A stretch of 64,000 nucleotides of DNA from Lentinus brumalis (taxonomy: Eukaryota; Basidiomycota; Agaricomycetes; Polyporales; Polyporaceae): positions 1,364,001 through 1,428,000 of the forward strand of contig MARA01000005.1 of assembly GCA_001792895.1 (NCBI GenBank). Reading direction: 5' to 3'. Both the position numbers and the translations under genes were made by a program. Below are positions 43,701 through 57,362 of the stretch, in pieces (within the stretch, counting starts at the first letter, position 1; every line of letters starts with the position of its first letter). The notes below the pieces were generated by a model. The model made no database searches, was not told the origin of the DNA, and saw nothing but the letters and a program-made list of their open reading frames with translations.

Positions 43701-43952
43701 ATCAGAAAATGATGTGCGCTGCGTACCTTCCCGCCTTTTGCTGCTGCCCTTTAACTTGTAGTAATCATAACATCCCTTGCATAACAACCGCCCCTCTCCA
43801 TTCCCAGCACGCTTGTCCTCCACGAAGAATAGTTCGTCCTTGCGGAATGGTCCTTTGCGACAGCGTGGGCAGGGATTGGCATGCCCAGTGTCCTTGGTAA
43901 ACGAAGCAGCCCAAACTGAATTCGCTTGAGGACCTGCCCTGTTAGCGTCCAT
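40793..43952 (-). CDS. alpha-kinase domain protein, copy 2
   Basis: Same exon layout as the copy 1 gene: cysteine pair segment CPRCRKGPF...LLCKGCYDYY at the start, and kinase blocks LGTFKKAWFG, VYLVERTIEGRFVKYINN, VTDYQG, LTDPQIVTHP and VCNHFCRHFRLEP. The only coding change I noticed is Glu for Lys in YERFLVESRRKG. All splice sites are retained, so this copy should also be functional. Confidence 0.85.
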
Positions 43953-44155
43953 TTTGGTGATCCCAGAAACCAGCAGCACCGAAGCGAGCAATAGAGTGCG
44001 AGGAATAGAAGAGCTCGGTTGAGCATTGACTCGCAGCGGCAGGTATGCAAGCATTAATAACAATTATTTTAGTGATCTAGCCCCAACTAGATTGCGACTC
44101 ACCTTCAGGTTGCGATCCACCATCCAACCTTCCTGCAGACACCTCCCAGTCAATA
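43953..44155. promoter_or_regulatory. divergent promoter between alpha-kinase and integrase, copy 2
   Basis: 203 bases, apparently identical to the copy 1 interval, between two diverging start codons. Confidence 0.45.
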
Positions 44156-46078
44156 ATGTCTGCAGTGAAGGCTGTTCGACGGGGAAATCAGCACAAGCCA
44201 AATCGTACGTGATCTACAGTGTGTGGTCGTAATGTGCATAATGGTAATGTGTGGTCACTAGCCCCGGATGAAGAGTTGCGCCCACTGGTGGAGTATTACT
44301 GGAGTCTGGGTCTCAATGGAAAGGATATCGTCAGTCAGGTGTGCGATGAAATTGATCTAGAGCAGTATGGCTTCAGGTATGTAGACCTACTACCTAGCCG
44401 ACCGTTCACCATGATGATAACTCACAGGACATTTTTCCAACCCCAGCTATGCCAGCTTCCGCAGGCGCAAGGATGAATGGGGCCTGCAGGGCGTGCGCCG
44501 ACAAGGCCATACCATCGAAACCATCCAGGCAGCTGTAAAGGAAGTCCGTATGCGCTTTCCGACCATGGGCGCACGTGCAATGGTCGCCCACCTCCGAACG
44601 CACTATAATGACATGCGCGTCCCTGAGTGAGTCGCCTAGTATTCTCAGGTGCATATTGAGTTTGACGAAGTCCACAGGAAAGTGCTTCTGAAGTACTTCC
44701 GTATGGTAGAGCCGCAGGCCGTTCTGGAACGCAAGTTTCGCCGGTTCAAACGTCGCCTGTTCTGGGTCGCTGGCGTTAACGACTTGTGGTGCTTTGATCA
44801 GCACGACAAGCTCAGACGTTTCGGTCTGTTTCTGCACGCTGGCTATGAGCCTGGTGCGGGTCGTATTGTCTGGATGAAGATCTGGTGGACGAACCGTAAT
44901 CCTCGCTTGGTGACTTCATATTACCTCGAGGCTGCACGGAAGATTCAAGGTGGGTTGTTGCGGCGATTGTAATGTGCATTTGCATAATCATTGTATCTTG
45001 GACAGGCATACCTCTCCTCACCCAGAGCGACCCAGGGACCGAGAATGTTGGCATTGCCAATTGCCACACGAACATCCGTCATGAGCTCGATCCCTCCCTT
45101 GCAGAGACCAGGCAGCACCGGTGGATGCGGATGAAGGCCAACATCAAACCTGAGATTGTGTGGTCTATTCTCCGTCGCATGTGGTCGCCTGGCTTTGAAA
45201 ATTGTCTGCAGGAAGGCCTCGGTGTATATTACGATCCGGAGGATCCCATGGAGAGGTACGTCAACAAGCGATGATTTGCCGACCAACCTACAACTCACAG
45301 TCATGTAGATTGTTATTTCTGTGGCTTGCAGTGCCATGGCTTCAGGCTGAACTCGACAGTTGGGTGGCCCAGTTCAACAGTACCCAGCGTCGTAAAGACA
45401 AGCACAAGATTCTCCCGCAGGGCATCCCAGACCTTGTAACCCGCAAGCCGGAACGCTACCAGATGCTCGACTTTAAGGTTCGTGGTGTTCACTTTCCCGG
45501 TGTCTTACCCGCACATCAAATGTTTGAATACTCCACATTAGGTCACAGTTCAGCCTGAGCTGTTCGATCGCATGGAGGCAGCATGGGCCCCGCCCGATCA
45601 TGCAGTTTTCCAGCTCGTCCCACCCGAGTTCGGGAACATCATGACCAATTTGTACCAAAATCTCGGGTCGCCGGTGGTGCAGCGCGAGACGTTCTGGCCT
45701 GTCTACAACGCCATGCATGACGCGATGGCCCAGGCAGTGGCAGCAGAACAATTTCAGGAGGATATCCACACCCGTGAGCGGGTGGAAGAGGAGGAGGTTG
45801 AGCCTTTGCCGGGCTTGCGGGAGATGCGTCTGGGCGGACAGGGACCTCATGGGTTGTATGCCGGCGGAGCAGCTGCGCCTGCCGTACCTGCGTCATTTGA
45901 GAAGTGGTACAAGGCTAACCATGCGCCCGAGGATGTCCATGATGATGGGACTGATGGGGAGGAAGACGGTGACGAGGATGAAGGGGACGAGTCAGATGAC
46001 GAGTACCGTGTCCAGGCAGAGTTCTCGGACGACGAGGATTACGACCCTGTGGCAGCGTCTTTTACTGCTTGCTCCTAA
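44156..46078 (+). CDS. DDE integrase-core transposase, copy 2
   Basis: Same exons and residues as copy 1: helix-turn-helix N-terminus, the three candidate catalytic acids (NDLWCFDQHD, TQSDPGTENV, IKPEIVW), the segment LFLWLAVPWLQAELDSWVAQ and the acidic tail. I saw no difference in coding sequence, so it should be as active as copy 1. Confidence 0.8.
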
Positions 46079-46716
46079 TGTAATCGCCGTTACTACTCAT
46101 GTGCATACTACATGTGGTGGGATGTTTATACTGCAATTAGGGATGCAGATGTGCGCGCCAACCTCCGTGTTGCGTCTGAGGCGAACGAGTCAGCTTATTG
46201 TCACAGGGGCATTTCCAGAAGGATTTTGAGTAACATGAGAGATATGCCACACATACCATGGCACGAGTACAACAGTGACTGAATCCCGATGGCACGCATC
46301 AGCGCTGCTCCCGCCCGGCTGATGCAAGAGAGTGAGATGGGATGACATGGAACATGAAGGTGTTGACCGACCCAATCGTGAGATATCATTCCGGAGCCGT
46401 GATCAACATTTTTTGAGTCCATGTGATGCGACGGTATGACCACACCAAGGCCACCGCACTGGGTGTATGCATGTTCACTCGTGGAGGTTTTGATAACCGT
46501 CTGAATTGGGATCGGATTCGCGACCAGAGCAGTTCAGAGGAATAATTTTGGGATGGGTTACGAGGGGCCGATGAGAGAGACATAACTAGATGTGGGTAGT
46601 TTGAGGATGAGCGTTGCAAAAAGCCTGAAATCAATACTATGGGCGCCTCCCCATCGAAGATGCATTGGCCAGTCTCGGTCTGTCTCGGTGTAAGACGGTG
46701 TAACTACAACATCATG
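46079..46716. other. convergent intergenic segment, copy 2
   Basis: Same as the copy 1 interval; nothing recognisable, probably 3' untranslated sequence of both flanking genes. Confidence 0.4.
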
Positions 46717-48872
46717 TCAAGTATGTATAAGCGCATGCCCCTTATTGTATTTGCACAGTATATGCTCCAATGCGATCTCGTCAAACCCAATAGCCGACTT
46801 GACAACTGAGGACAATCTCTGGTCAAGAAACTCGTACACACGTATAAACCCTGCGACAACCTCTTCTACAGATGCATTCATCCCAGAAATTTGATTGCTG
46901 GTAATCAAGCCCTTGAATGATCCCTTCTTGTTTTTGTGCACCACACGAGCCACCTCCGCGCAACTGGGACGTTCTACTATGCCGGCGTAGTACATATCAC
47001 CAGCAAGCAAAAAGGCAGTCAATCCCCCTAGGATGGGGAACCGACCTCCAGCATGATGTTCTCCTGTCTCCGGATGGATCCAACCCACTCGCGCGTGCAT
47101 CCAGTTCAAGAAGGCGGCAAACGGCACTGGTTGATCACCATGATGATGACGAAGTTGTACATATTCATGCTCCTTGTCAAAGTACACTCGGGCGAAGATG
47201 TGGCCGCGATCGCGACGATCCACCTGAGGATTCCCATATGCTTTCTGATTGAAGAAGATATCTCGAGAGTTCACATCGTCTTTGTTGAATCCGTGCGTCC
47301 GTAAGAATGCCTCCCACGCTGCCAGGTCTGCATAATATCCATTGGACAACGTCAAGGCTCGCGAATGGAACGTCAGTCCACGGAATATTGCGCAACTAGG
47401 AAACGACCCTGGTTGTCCCTGTTGCAGCTGTGTGTATGGACCATGAGATCCACGAATGTGTGTTCTGGAAGGAGCGTGCTCGCGCAGAGGACTGTAGCGA
47501 TCCAAGTCTTTCATGACAAAGGCTTGTAGCGGGGAGGGTTGTTCGGGACGTGCCTCATGAGCTAAGGCTGCCACGTCTTCGAGATATTTCAAGACTGAGT
47601 GCAAACCGCTGTCCTCCTGGGAGATTGATCGAGGTACCACTGCGCTTTGAGAACCTTTGGCATGATGGCGTTGCGGCAGGGACCTTTCCACAAATGAGGG
47701 AGGGGTCGGCGGACCACCGTGCAAGACAGTCTCGACGAATGTCTGTACCTCTTTGTGCAATGTGGGATCGCACCGCTTCAAAGCAGCTGAGATGTCTTTC
47801 AGCGTACGAGCTTCATGGGACAGAGGGTCTGCCAAAGGGAGAGACCGAAGGTTTGCAACGAATAGATCCAGATCATTGATCCTGAGACTGGACGCCTTCT
47901 TTTTACGGCAGCCAAGGACGGAGGTCTTGATGGTCCGATAGGTCTTCCAAACCCCATGAAGAAGCAACACCGATGCCTCCAAGTCGAACGTATGTAGGAC
48001 GTGTATGACGTAGTATGACGAAAGAAGTTCGGTGTTCGATGGGAAGGATAACCATGTGCGAAGGACGTTCACCACACGAGTGCATACGGCTTCGGCGATT
48101 GTGACTCCTGATTTGCCTTCCGAAGATATCATGAACGATGGGCATGAACTGTCAAGGGGTAGGGGAAGATAATCTCCCGCGTTGACAGTGACCTGGCTGC
48201 GGGTGGTGACGGCGCGATATATCTCATGAACCAACTTGGTTAGCCATTCGCCTGACCCTTCAGCCCATCCACCATGGCGGGGCTCATCCAAATTCCCGGC
48301 CTCCAGCTCCTGCACGACCGCTACCACATGATTGACGCAGTCGTGTATTAACCAATGCCAGGCGCATACACTGCTCAACATTATATCTCATTGCCGGTGC
48401 CGCAGAGACAGTTCTGAAACCTGTGTTCTCATGATACGGCTTTCGTGTTGAGGCCACATGCGAGAGAATATGGTAGCAAATTGCGAGGTGGTACGATCAT
48501 TGGTAAGGATCGTTCGAAGGAAGGACATGTCATCCCCACTGGCCTGCATGCCATCAATGGAATGGGAGTGCGTGATTGTTTGAGCCATTTGCTCGAAGAA
48601 GTCCCACTCTGAGGCCAGATTGCTGCGACCAAAACATTCGAGAGCTTTCAGGAAAACTTGGGGCAGTTCAGGATCAACAATGATGGCGCAAATGTATAAT
48701 TACAGACCTGGGGGAGACGAAGACGGTGGCGTGTTTTCTACTCCAGAGCTACCATGTGCATTCAAAGGCAACATCTCTACAGGGCAATGAGATACTGAAC
48801 ACACAACATTTTGACTGCGTCACGTACCAATTTGATCAGACAATCCGACCGAGCCAGAAGCGCGAGGTTCAT
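46717..48872 (-). CDS. unrecognised element protein (>550 aa), copy 2
   Basis: Same layout as copy 1, with the 46717-48381 main exon and upstream exons from MNLALLARSDCLIKL. The unresolved junction and in-frame TGA near the start of the main exon are identical here, so they are ancestral to the array and not a copy-specific break or base-calling slip. Confidence 0.6.
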
Positions 48873-48963
48873 TGTTGCGAGGTTGATGAAGCGACGCAGT
48901 GGACACTAATATAGTCGTTATTCAATTTTTCTGCTGTTCTGCCGTCGAGCAATATATATACTA

Positions 48964-51363
48964 CTAACGTTGCGCATTGTAGGGACGATTGCCCGACACA
49001 TTATCCGCCCATTCCTGTCCCTCTGATGCATCGTTTTCTGCGCCTGCAATGATCTGGTCCACCTCAAGCTCACTGCCAGATTCATTGTCTGTTGCAGTAT
49101 TGGCAGTCAGTCAGCATAGCGGCAACTCTGGTATGAATATTTCTCCGACCTTCGTCACATTCACGGTCTCGCGTATCGCTCTCTTCATGGAACAAATGTT
49201 TGATCAAAGCTGAATGCACAGATTATCATTGAACATTCGTCTGAAAAGATGTCTGCAGCCGAACATACCTTCTTCGTCCTCATCCTCTGATTCAACCCCA
49301 AGCGTGTTTGAAGTGTCAGCAGTGCACTCGGAACGTGCCTTTTTGCGTGCCGAACCTAATGAATTTTCGGGTGAATTCAGACGTACAACGGGCCGTTATG
49401 AGATCCCAATCCCACCTGAAGATTCAAGCAGTGCATGCTTGCGCTTCGAAGGTTTCGAATGTGATACTAACACAACCACTGCTATTAATGACAGATAGAT
49501 ATGGGGACAAAGGCAAACATACCTCCTCCAAGTGCAGGCAAGAACGCAGATTGCTTGGTGATATGAGCTTGCCACGTACGCTCCGACTGTGCTCTTGTCT
49601 TGAAAAACTCTTTGGATTCAGGTCGGTGGCGCCATGTCTGAGGATAGATACGGTGGCCGGCCTCATCCTCTACAGAGATGCACTTGCGCATGGCATCAAG
49701 GTCAATCTGAGGCTTCAGATGTGCTGGTATTTGCTTCATGAAGAAGGCAAATTTGGCCGCAGCACCCTGATACACCCATTGCAGATAAGCCTCCCGTGAC
49801 GTCAACCATGGCCCAGCTGACAACCAGTTTGCGTTATTGGTCCACGCAACCTCCTCATCATGGCTGTTGAAATTGAGTCTCCGGTTGCATGAGACTGAGG
49901 AATTGATGACACTTACGAACTGTGTATCATCTCCGGAGTCAGGCTGAACAATTGGTCCTGAGGCATAGCGCCGTAACTGATCAGGGACTCCCCATTCAAC
50001 ATCGCGTTGGACGGGTAAGCCACGAAAACAAGGCGATACGACCACGGCTTGGGCTTCTGACCGACAGGCGCGGTAGGAGGAGAGCCACCGTGCAAGCGAC
50101 GACCATTGAAGCAAACGGCCTTCAAACCATCTTGCACTATGGACCATGTGTGTGACACGTAAGTCTCATGCATGAATATTTGACACTGGCACTGGCAACT
50201 CACGAATGGCAGCTCCGACTTCGGCAAGCATGAACCAACCTGGATGGTCATCTTGATCCAGATCACTGAACGTAATCATGCAAGTATATCCGCCAGGAGA
50301 GTCGTGTTCATCTACATGCATGCCAGCGAGGGGGCCAAGGTCGTCTTGAAATTCGCTCGCTGACAAAACATCAGCAAATATCCAGAAAATAGATGGACAT
50401 GATACCCACCAGCATTCTCGGTAGCCTCTTTTGTAGACGCGATATTGAGTTGAACCGTGGGGAATGCGCAGTTCTTGACACAGCCAATGCGAGGTAAATT
50501 CACAGCATCGGCTTGTTGCTCCAACGTCTCAGAAATGTACGTTGGACCCGCCTGGAGGGCCGTCATAGCCAGAGGGGCAACTGCCTGCAATGGCGTAAGA
50601 TAATGAGTAATTAGAATAGATATGAACGTACCTGAAGAGCCTCCAAGCGGATGTCATGATGAGTTGTTGCGCCAGCTTTCGGAATCTTCGCCCCGACCGT
50701 AGGTCCGACAAGATTGCGTGGAACTTGCACGCTTTGAGCCAGCGTATGACACCGTTCAGACTTGTCAATGTGCTTCGCGTGTTCGCTGCATTCATACTGA
50801 GTACCGCCGTGCCACTCGCCATTAACAAAGCGAGGCTTGAGACCGTCCCGATCTTTCCGTTCGCCAAGAATGGAGAGCCGCGCTTTCGTCATGCTCTTAA
50901 TAATGTCGGCTTCTATCAAGTGTCTAATCGAACTATCAGCATGCCGATACCATGCTCCTGTCGAGAGATATACGCACTCGGGCAACACCCATGCTTGAAT
51001 ATTGTCATCGAGTGGATCGCCAGATCCAAAGACGTCCCGTGCGAATAAGAAATCGCCCGCTACCATGCGAAAAAAGCCTGCAGACATGGTTAACAACAGC
51101 TGTGCACTGCTGGGCTTGCACAAATGACACAAACCTGCATCTTTCACGCCTTTGTCCGTACCCGAAGGGAGTTTGAGAACGTCTTTGATGTAGCGATAGA
51201 ACGCGCGACTGAAAGACGATTCGGTATTGTGCATGTAGATAAGAACACGGCCGACATCCCCTGAGAGATGCGACAGCAACGGATGACTATTGCATTCCCA
51301 AATCATTGGCAACACTGGGTCGCGCCCGGGCAAATCCAATAGACGACCCTGCGGAGGCGGCAA
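48964..51363 (-). CDS. TET/JBP-family dioxygenase, copy 2
   Basis: Same exons as copy 1 with the HxD motif in GMHVDEHDS, the distal His in GRRLHGGSPP and the 2-oxoglutarate Arg in WSYRLVFVAYP all kept. The C-terminal tail differs by Leu for Pro in KHALLESS (base 49430). The start is uncertain, as in copy 1. Confidence 0.8.
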
Positions 51364-53020
51364 AGGAGCACGAGCTGGGCCGCCGAATCCTGGTCAGTTC
51401 AACATACCACCTACAGAGGTGTGCAACATACGTGGAGCCGGGGGAGACGTGTTGCCCTTCCGCGCAGTACGTGGATGTCGCGGCGGCATCTATATGTACG
51501 ATCAGAATATTCCCGGACACCAACAGATGTAGACAACGCGCCTTGGTAACGCGATGAAGGAAGAGGGAGAACCTGAGGTGGTACAACCACCGTCAAGCGT
51601 GGAATGGTGATGTGAATATAGGGGTGGTCGTAGACGTGCGAGCGTACAACCAATGTTGGTGTACGAACTTTGGTTGAACAGCTGTGGATGAGAATCAGAC
51701 TGATGCGTGCATGAAGCATGACATGGCATGAAGCAAGACATACCAACGTCGACTGTGAGATGGGGAGGTGCGAGACGAGGCGGGCGCAGTGAAAGTATGG
51801 GGAAGAGGTGGGGCGAGGCTGAAGGCATCCATGAGCTTATATAGCTGCAACATCGAGCGGAAACGCCGCAAATGGTGTGATGCAGCCATCAGACAGGGGC
51901 CCGGGACGGAATCACAGGCCCATGCACCGGGTCATGTGGGTACTGGACAGGGGCAGAACTCCCGCCGGAGGGCGACACAGATCTGTGTCGCCCTCCGGCG
52001 GGAGTTCTGACATAGGGGGTGCCTTGTGTGTCGCCAACGAGCAGCTGAAGACGTGCAGGATGGTGACACACCTGCAGGTCTTCAGTGTTTGCAGGGGGTG
52101 CGAGTCGCATGCCGGTGGTTGGAATATGACGGCCTGCCGCTACGAGCCGGCAGGGGCTGCCAATGCCCATAGGATGGCAACATATTCGACGCACGAAACT
52201 GATACGCACCTGGGATGTTCCGACGCGACGCGGTGCGCATGTTGCCGTCCGGGTTCCTCACGGTGCTCTTGAATGCACGGGCCGCTCACCACCGCCTCGA
52301 CAGTCCTCCTTGCGCCCCCAGCATCCCAGCGCAAACAGCGCCATCCGGTGTTGGTGGTGTTCGTCTTGCCGCCGTCTGCAGATCAGAGGTACGCGGTGTC
52401 GTGATCGGATGCGGGATTGGACGGTGTCCGCGCGAGGCTACGCATAGCAAGCATCGTGTGAGATAGGCAGCGTAGAGGAGGGAGGGAGGACTCACCTGAG
52501 TGTCACTGCGGGCAGCTGTGACGATGCTGGAGCTTGCGCGCACCGCCGAGACGACATCAGGGCAAGTGAGCATGTCGTGCTCAACGTCTCGCACAGAATC
52601 GGCAGGTATGATGAGGGAGTGTGTGAGAAGGGAGCGTTCGAGCCGGTGGCAGCATGGATGAGCGAACGCACGTGCAGCAGCAGGCGCCCAAACCTTATTC
52701 CCGGTTTGGAAACCAAAACATATGTCAGCTGGACTTTGATTGACTTGCTACAGCCCACCACCATCGCACGAACTTCTGAAGATCCACCCTCGGCGTGAGT
52801 GCGCTCTGGCTTCATACGGCGCAACGGTACTCACAGAAGCGTAATCACCAGGGGATATCATATTGCGTGTACGCCGGTGGACCGACCCCTGAGGATCGCA
52901 CGTCGGCTGGCAAGGGTTGTACCCTTCTAGCGCACGCAGACGTCCAGTAGCTTCAGACACGCGCGTAACTCATCAAAACCGCTCCGAAGACTCGTGCAGT
53001 ACGCCTCCGGCATCGCTACC
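51364..53020. other. non-coding segment between divergent genes, copy 2
   Basis: Counterpart of 34316-35968, four bases longer in total. Holds the perfect form of the long palindrome and the second stem-loop (52045-52085). Confidence 0.45.
51954..52009. repeat. perfect 56-bp palindrome, copy 2
   Basis: Two 28-base arms, CAGAACTCCCGCCGGAGG through GCGACACAGA and its exact complement, with no spacer; centre AGATCT. As single strand it would fold to a very stable GC-rich hairpin. Confidence 0.95.
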
Positions 53021-55758
53021 ATGTCAGCCTCACAGGACTGGTACGTCTTTACATTGTGAACCGAGGCGGTATCTGACGAGTTTTGCGACAGGCGCAGGAC
53101 TGCATATACGTTGGTCGACCATCGCGGACGGGTCTTTACGACCACCAATGTCCCCGCCGCAATCCACTTGCCGCAGTCGGCCGATCCAAACCCAGAACTC
53201 AACAAGAACCTTCGCGAGCTTCAAAGGCCGCAATTCATGATTCCACGGTTCCCTGAGATGCCCTTCCTCATGAACATCACACCTCTTGATGACCCGCTTC
53301 TCTCGCGTCTCGCCGTGCACGACGCATCCCTCCGCGCACACGAGTATGCCTCAGGATGGGCGCTGCAAGATGATATCAGACATTCATGGACGCGCCTGGA
53401 GAAAGGCCTTTGCTATATTTCAGACGTGCTTTTCGAGGCCTTACACTCGCCGGAATCACAGGCCGTCCGCAACAGAGAGAACTGGGAGACCCCGAGTGAC
53501 TGCGGATACCGTGGAATGTTCAGCTCCGAGTATCGGGCGACTCGTGCAGCCCGGCGCGCTCACGTTGCGTTCCTGTTCCTCGCCGCACGATGCTCTTTGG
53601 CAGTAGCGGTGTGGCAGATGGCAGATCCGCCCGTCACCGGGACAGTGCCCGCATGGTACCGCTTCCTCATAGACCGGAATGTTCCCGTCAGCTGGGCCGA
53701 CACCCTGCGACGCTCTGCTGTAACGGACTTCAATATAGGCATGCGCGTAGGGGCCGGTATCGATCTTTCCACCTGTCCGTGGCCCACATTGATTCCCACC
53801 CTCCGTGCTGCCCGTGTACCCTTGTATATGTACTGGGGTGGTGACGACGCTGAATTAATCCTCATGCGCGCATGGCAGGACTTTCCGAACTTGCGCGATC
53901 TCATGCCAACACGCACAGATCTGGCCTGCGCACGCACTCATGCATCCGGGAGGCTAGTATTTCACCTATACAAGGATTCAATATCGCGCGACCATCCAGA
54001 CCCAGCAGGAAATCTGACGACTCCCCCGTTTGGTCCGTTCCAGTACCCCGGAGAAACACGGGCTCAATTCTTCGCGCGGACAGAGAGATCCCAGCAGTCT
54101 CTGCGTCTGCGGGAGAAACCCGACGGCCTGGCCTTGCGAACCGCTCGCGAGAAGCATGTGACGGAAAGCCCTCTCCCTGATCGTCGCACACGAGTCTACA
54201 TATGGACACGAGCTGGCAACATCTACCCAGACGCTCCGCTGAAGTGGCATGAGCAAGACTACAGGCTGGCCGTACCACCAAGCGCAGTTCCGAATCTATT
54301 CAAAGTCCACCCGCAGGCGTACCGCCGATACAACTCGTTCTTCAACGAATGGGATCTGTGGTTTCCGGCATCTGTGAACCAAGCTGATCTGCTCACTCCC
54401 GAGGCGGGCTGGGACACCAATGTATGCACGCCAATTGATCATGCGTTGGAGCTTGCCCCAACACCGGACGCACACAAAGCACTGTCCAAGGTCACCCGTA
54501 CGGACGCCGAGCTGGCCCTGCGTGAAGATGTTCAAGCTCTCTACCCTTCGACATGCACGGCACGCGGGGTTGAAGTCTTGTTCGTGGAAGGCTTTGTCGA
54601 TATGTGGTATGGTGTACGTCCGAGCTCCGAGGACTTCTCCACGGTTCCCTGTGACGCGTACATCAAGGACGTGCACAGAATCCTCGGAATAATGGAGAAG
54701 GACGTGCCCTCAGACCCGGGGATGCGTCGTTCAATGGCTGCTTGGATCTGGGCGATGCTTCAGGAGGATCCCGATGCTCGCATCCTGACTGCGACAGGCG
54801 ACCTGTCCGTCAACTCACCACACTCCCTATGCGCGGAAGCGATGCGCATCCGTCGTCGTATCAGTGTGCATGCATACGACGCTGAAGACGGCGATGGGAC
54901 GGCCTGGAAGTTTGTTGTGCAATATGCCAAGGATCCCATTGACCAGGCATGGATACTGTGCACGAACGCGTGCGCGGTCCTCTTCCTCGTTCGTCATCCC
55001 GATCTTGAGACGAGTCAGGATGCTGCCCGGCACCTCGTCCTGTGCGGTGTACCTTTCAATACTGTCATCAAGAACCGTGCAGTTTCGACGTGGTCCTCCG
55101 CAGATGCACCGTCACGATACATTCCAGGCTCAATACCATCCGCGTACACGGCTGGCGCAGACGATTACCGGACATACACGGCGCGGGTAGGAGAGTTGCT
55201 GCACCGCCCGCGGGTGCGTGCGGCGTTCTTGCAAGGGGGCATCGTCTGGCGGCTTGTGTTGGAGGCCGTTGGCGCAGACGAGGATCTACGTGAGCGGTTC
55301 TTCGACGGAGTATGTGATGGACCTTCCGCGACGGGACTTGATTGTGTCGCCTCGACAGAGGATGAGCGGTGGTTTGATGACAGCCTTTCTATGTGGGAGC
55401 TGGATACAATTTGTGGGGTTTACACGGTATATACAGGTGCGCACGCCGGTGCTGGACACCATATTTGCCTCACGCTGACAGTTGCTTAGGCTCTGGTACA
55501 CAGACCGCAAATCTATCCTGGTGGCCACCGCACACGGTTTGGAAGGTGTCGGGTATGTGGTCGGGAATATGGACTCCGTGGAATGAGGAATGGTTCGGGA
55601 CGCGCCTTGCAGCGATTCAGAGTGGGAAGGCAGGGCCGAAGAACTACAGCACCTGGAAAGACTCGTTGAAGTCACACAAGCAGGCCAGGAAATTGAATCG
55701 GCAAGTGAGCGAACGTAGCGTACAGTTTGTGAGGGACTTCCTTGTACAACAAAGCTAG
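53021..55758 (+). CDS. Agaricomycete orphan-family protein, 877 aa, copy 2
   Basis: Same three exons and residues as the copy 1 gene, beginning MSASQDWRRTAYTLVDHRGR and ending in the NLSWWPPHTVWKVSG block and basic tail. Function unknown; reads towards the right inverted repeat of copy 2. Confidence 0.7.
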
Positions 55759-55940
55759 CAATAGTAGCGCATACTCAATGTGGTGCATATAGTATGTGGC
55801 TGATGTTGATACGATAATAATAAGGCGGTAAGAAATGTGTTGATTACATGTTGTAAGGGATGGGATTAACTGAAGGAGAGGAGGTGTCAGGAGTGACCGG
55901 GGTCTCAAGGCGGCTATCATCGGCTATCACATTGTTTGTA

Positions 55941-55960
55941 GCTGAGCACTCCCTGTTGCA
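55941..55960 (-). repeat. right terminal inverted repeat, copy 2
   Basis: Identical to the right repeat of copy 1, with the same CGGCTATCA direct repeats before it. Confidence 0.85.
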
Positions 55961-55968
55961 GTACCTAT
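55961..55968. other. 8-bp inter-copy junction 2
   Basis: gtacctat, identical to junction 1. Identity of both junctions means they arose by duplicating one event or are dictated by the element ends. Confidence 0.7.
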
Positions 55969-55988
55969 TGCAACAGGGAATGCTCAGC
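55969..55988 (+). repeat. left terminal inverted repeat, copy 3
   Basis: Identical to the left repeats of copies 1 and 2. Confidence 0.85.
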
Positions 55989-56246
55989 TTCGTAGCGCTG
56001 AGAAATATGTCCATATAAGGATATTGTTTGGCGCTGCCGCACACGGCACGGTCCAGGACCCCGGAAACCCACATAGCGGTGCACTTATATACATTGTTAC
56101 ATCAGAAGCTAATGGTCAATAGTCACTGTTTACAAATGCGACCTAATCAACACGTTCAACCTTGCCTTCCTCGTGAGCTATCTTCACGTTGTCGATGGCT
56201 GACTTTGTAACCATCGGGAGCGACTGACGAACTTCTACGGCAAGAT

Positions 56247-56471
56247 GTGAGTGCCTCTATTGTCACTTGAACTCAATACTTACCAACTTCATTCCGAATA
56301 GTGTCTTTCAAATCGCAATGGCGCGAACCAAACACACCCAAATCGTCCTTTGAACCGGACGGACGATCCTCTGACGTTCCATCCGGATTCTTCTGGGCAA
56401 GATCTCCTGCTAGACGGTAAGTATCACTGCATATAAGTGATAGAATACTAACCATTGTTGCCAATATTCAG
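56247..56471 (+). other. short spliced transcript-like segment, copy 3
   Basis: Same intron-like pair as in copies 1 and 2, with the copy 2 base at the variant site. Confidence 0.4.
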
Positions 56472-56563
56472 CTGTACGGTAGGGAAAGCGTGTGACATTG
56501 TTGGTGCGGTGATATGGCACGCACTACTGACTATATATGTTCAGGCCCACACTCTCCCTCTTC

Positions 56564-57362
56564 CGCCCTGCTCCCGCGCTGCCCGCGCTCCCGCTCCTGC
56601 TCCCGCTCCCGCTCCCGCTCCCGCGCCCGCTCCTGCTCCGCTCCCGCTCCCGCGCCCGCGCGCCCCCCGCCCGTCCGCTCCCGCGCCCGCGCCCGTGCCC
56701 GCTCCCGCTCCCGCGCCCGCCGTGCCCGCTCCCGCTCCCGCGCCCGTGCCCGCTCCCGCTCCTGCTCCCACTCCCGCTCCCGCTTCCGCCCCTGCTCCTG
56801 CTTGCTCTCCCGCCATCTGTACCACATGGTCGCCATCTGCCGCCCCTGTAGGCTCCACCTTCCACCTTGTCTCCCGTCTCTCGTCTCCCGTCTCCCATCT
56901 CCCGCCTCTCGTCTCCCGTCTCCCATCGCCCGTCCCCTTCTGTCTCCCGTCTCCCGTCTCCTGTCTCCAGTCTCCCGTCTCCCGTCGCCCGTGTCCCGTG
57001 TCCCGTGTCCCGTCTCCGTCTCCCGTCTCCGTCTCCCGTCTCCCGTCTCCTCGTCTGCCTGTCTGCCTCGTCTGCCCGTCTCCCGTCTCCCGTCTCCCGT
57101 CTCCCGTCTCCCGTCTCCCGTCTCCCGTCTCCTGTCTCCTGTCTCCCTCGCCCGCCCATCGCCCGTCCCCTTCTGTCTCCCGTCTCCCGTCTCCTGTCTC
57201 CAGTCTCCCGTCTCCCGTCGCCCGTGTCCCGTGTCCCGTCTCCCGTCTCCCGTCTCCTGTCTCCCGTCTCCGTCTCCCGTCTCCGTCTCCGTCTCGTGTC
57301 TCCCTCGTCCGCCCGTCGCCCGTCTTCCGTCTCCCGTCGCCCGTCGCCCGCCCGTCGCCTAA
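56564..57362. repeat. compound minisatellite, copy 3
   Basis: The hexamer part is rearranged relative to copies 1 and 2 around 56635-56725 (single-base losses and a run of C near 56663), and one CCCGTCT-type unit is altered near 57285. These could be real slippage events or consensus errors in a hard-to-sequence GC repeat. Confidence 0.85.

Larger units (their letters stand above)
38917..55960 (+). mobile_element. large TIR element, copy 2 (complete, 17,044 bp)
   Basis: Same order and orientation as copy 1, joined head-to-tail. Offsets to copy 1 are +17,076 left of the minisatellite, +17,048 through the kinase-to-dioxygenase part, and +17,052 over the orphan gene; a handful of small indels between 34,740 and 35,500 account for the last change. 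All reading frames seen in copy 1 are kept. Base differences are few. Confidence 0.85.
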
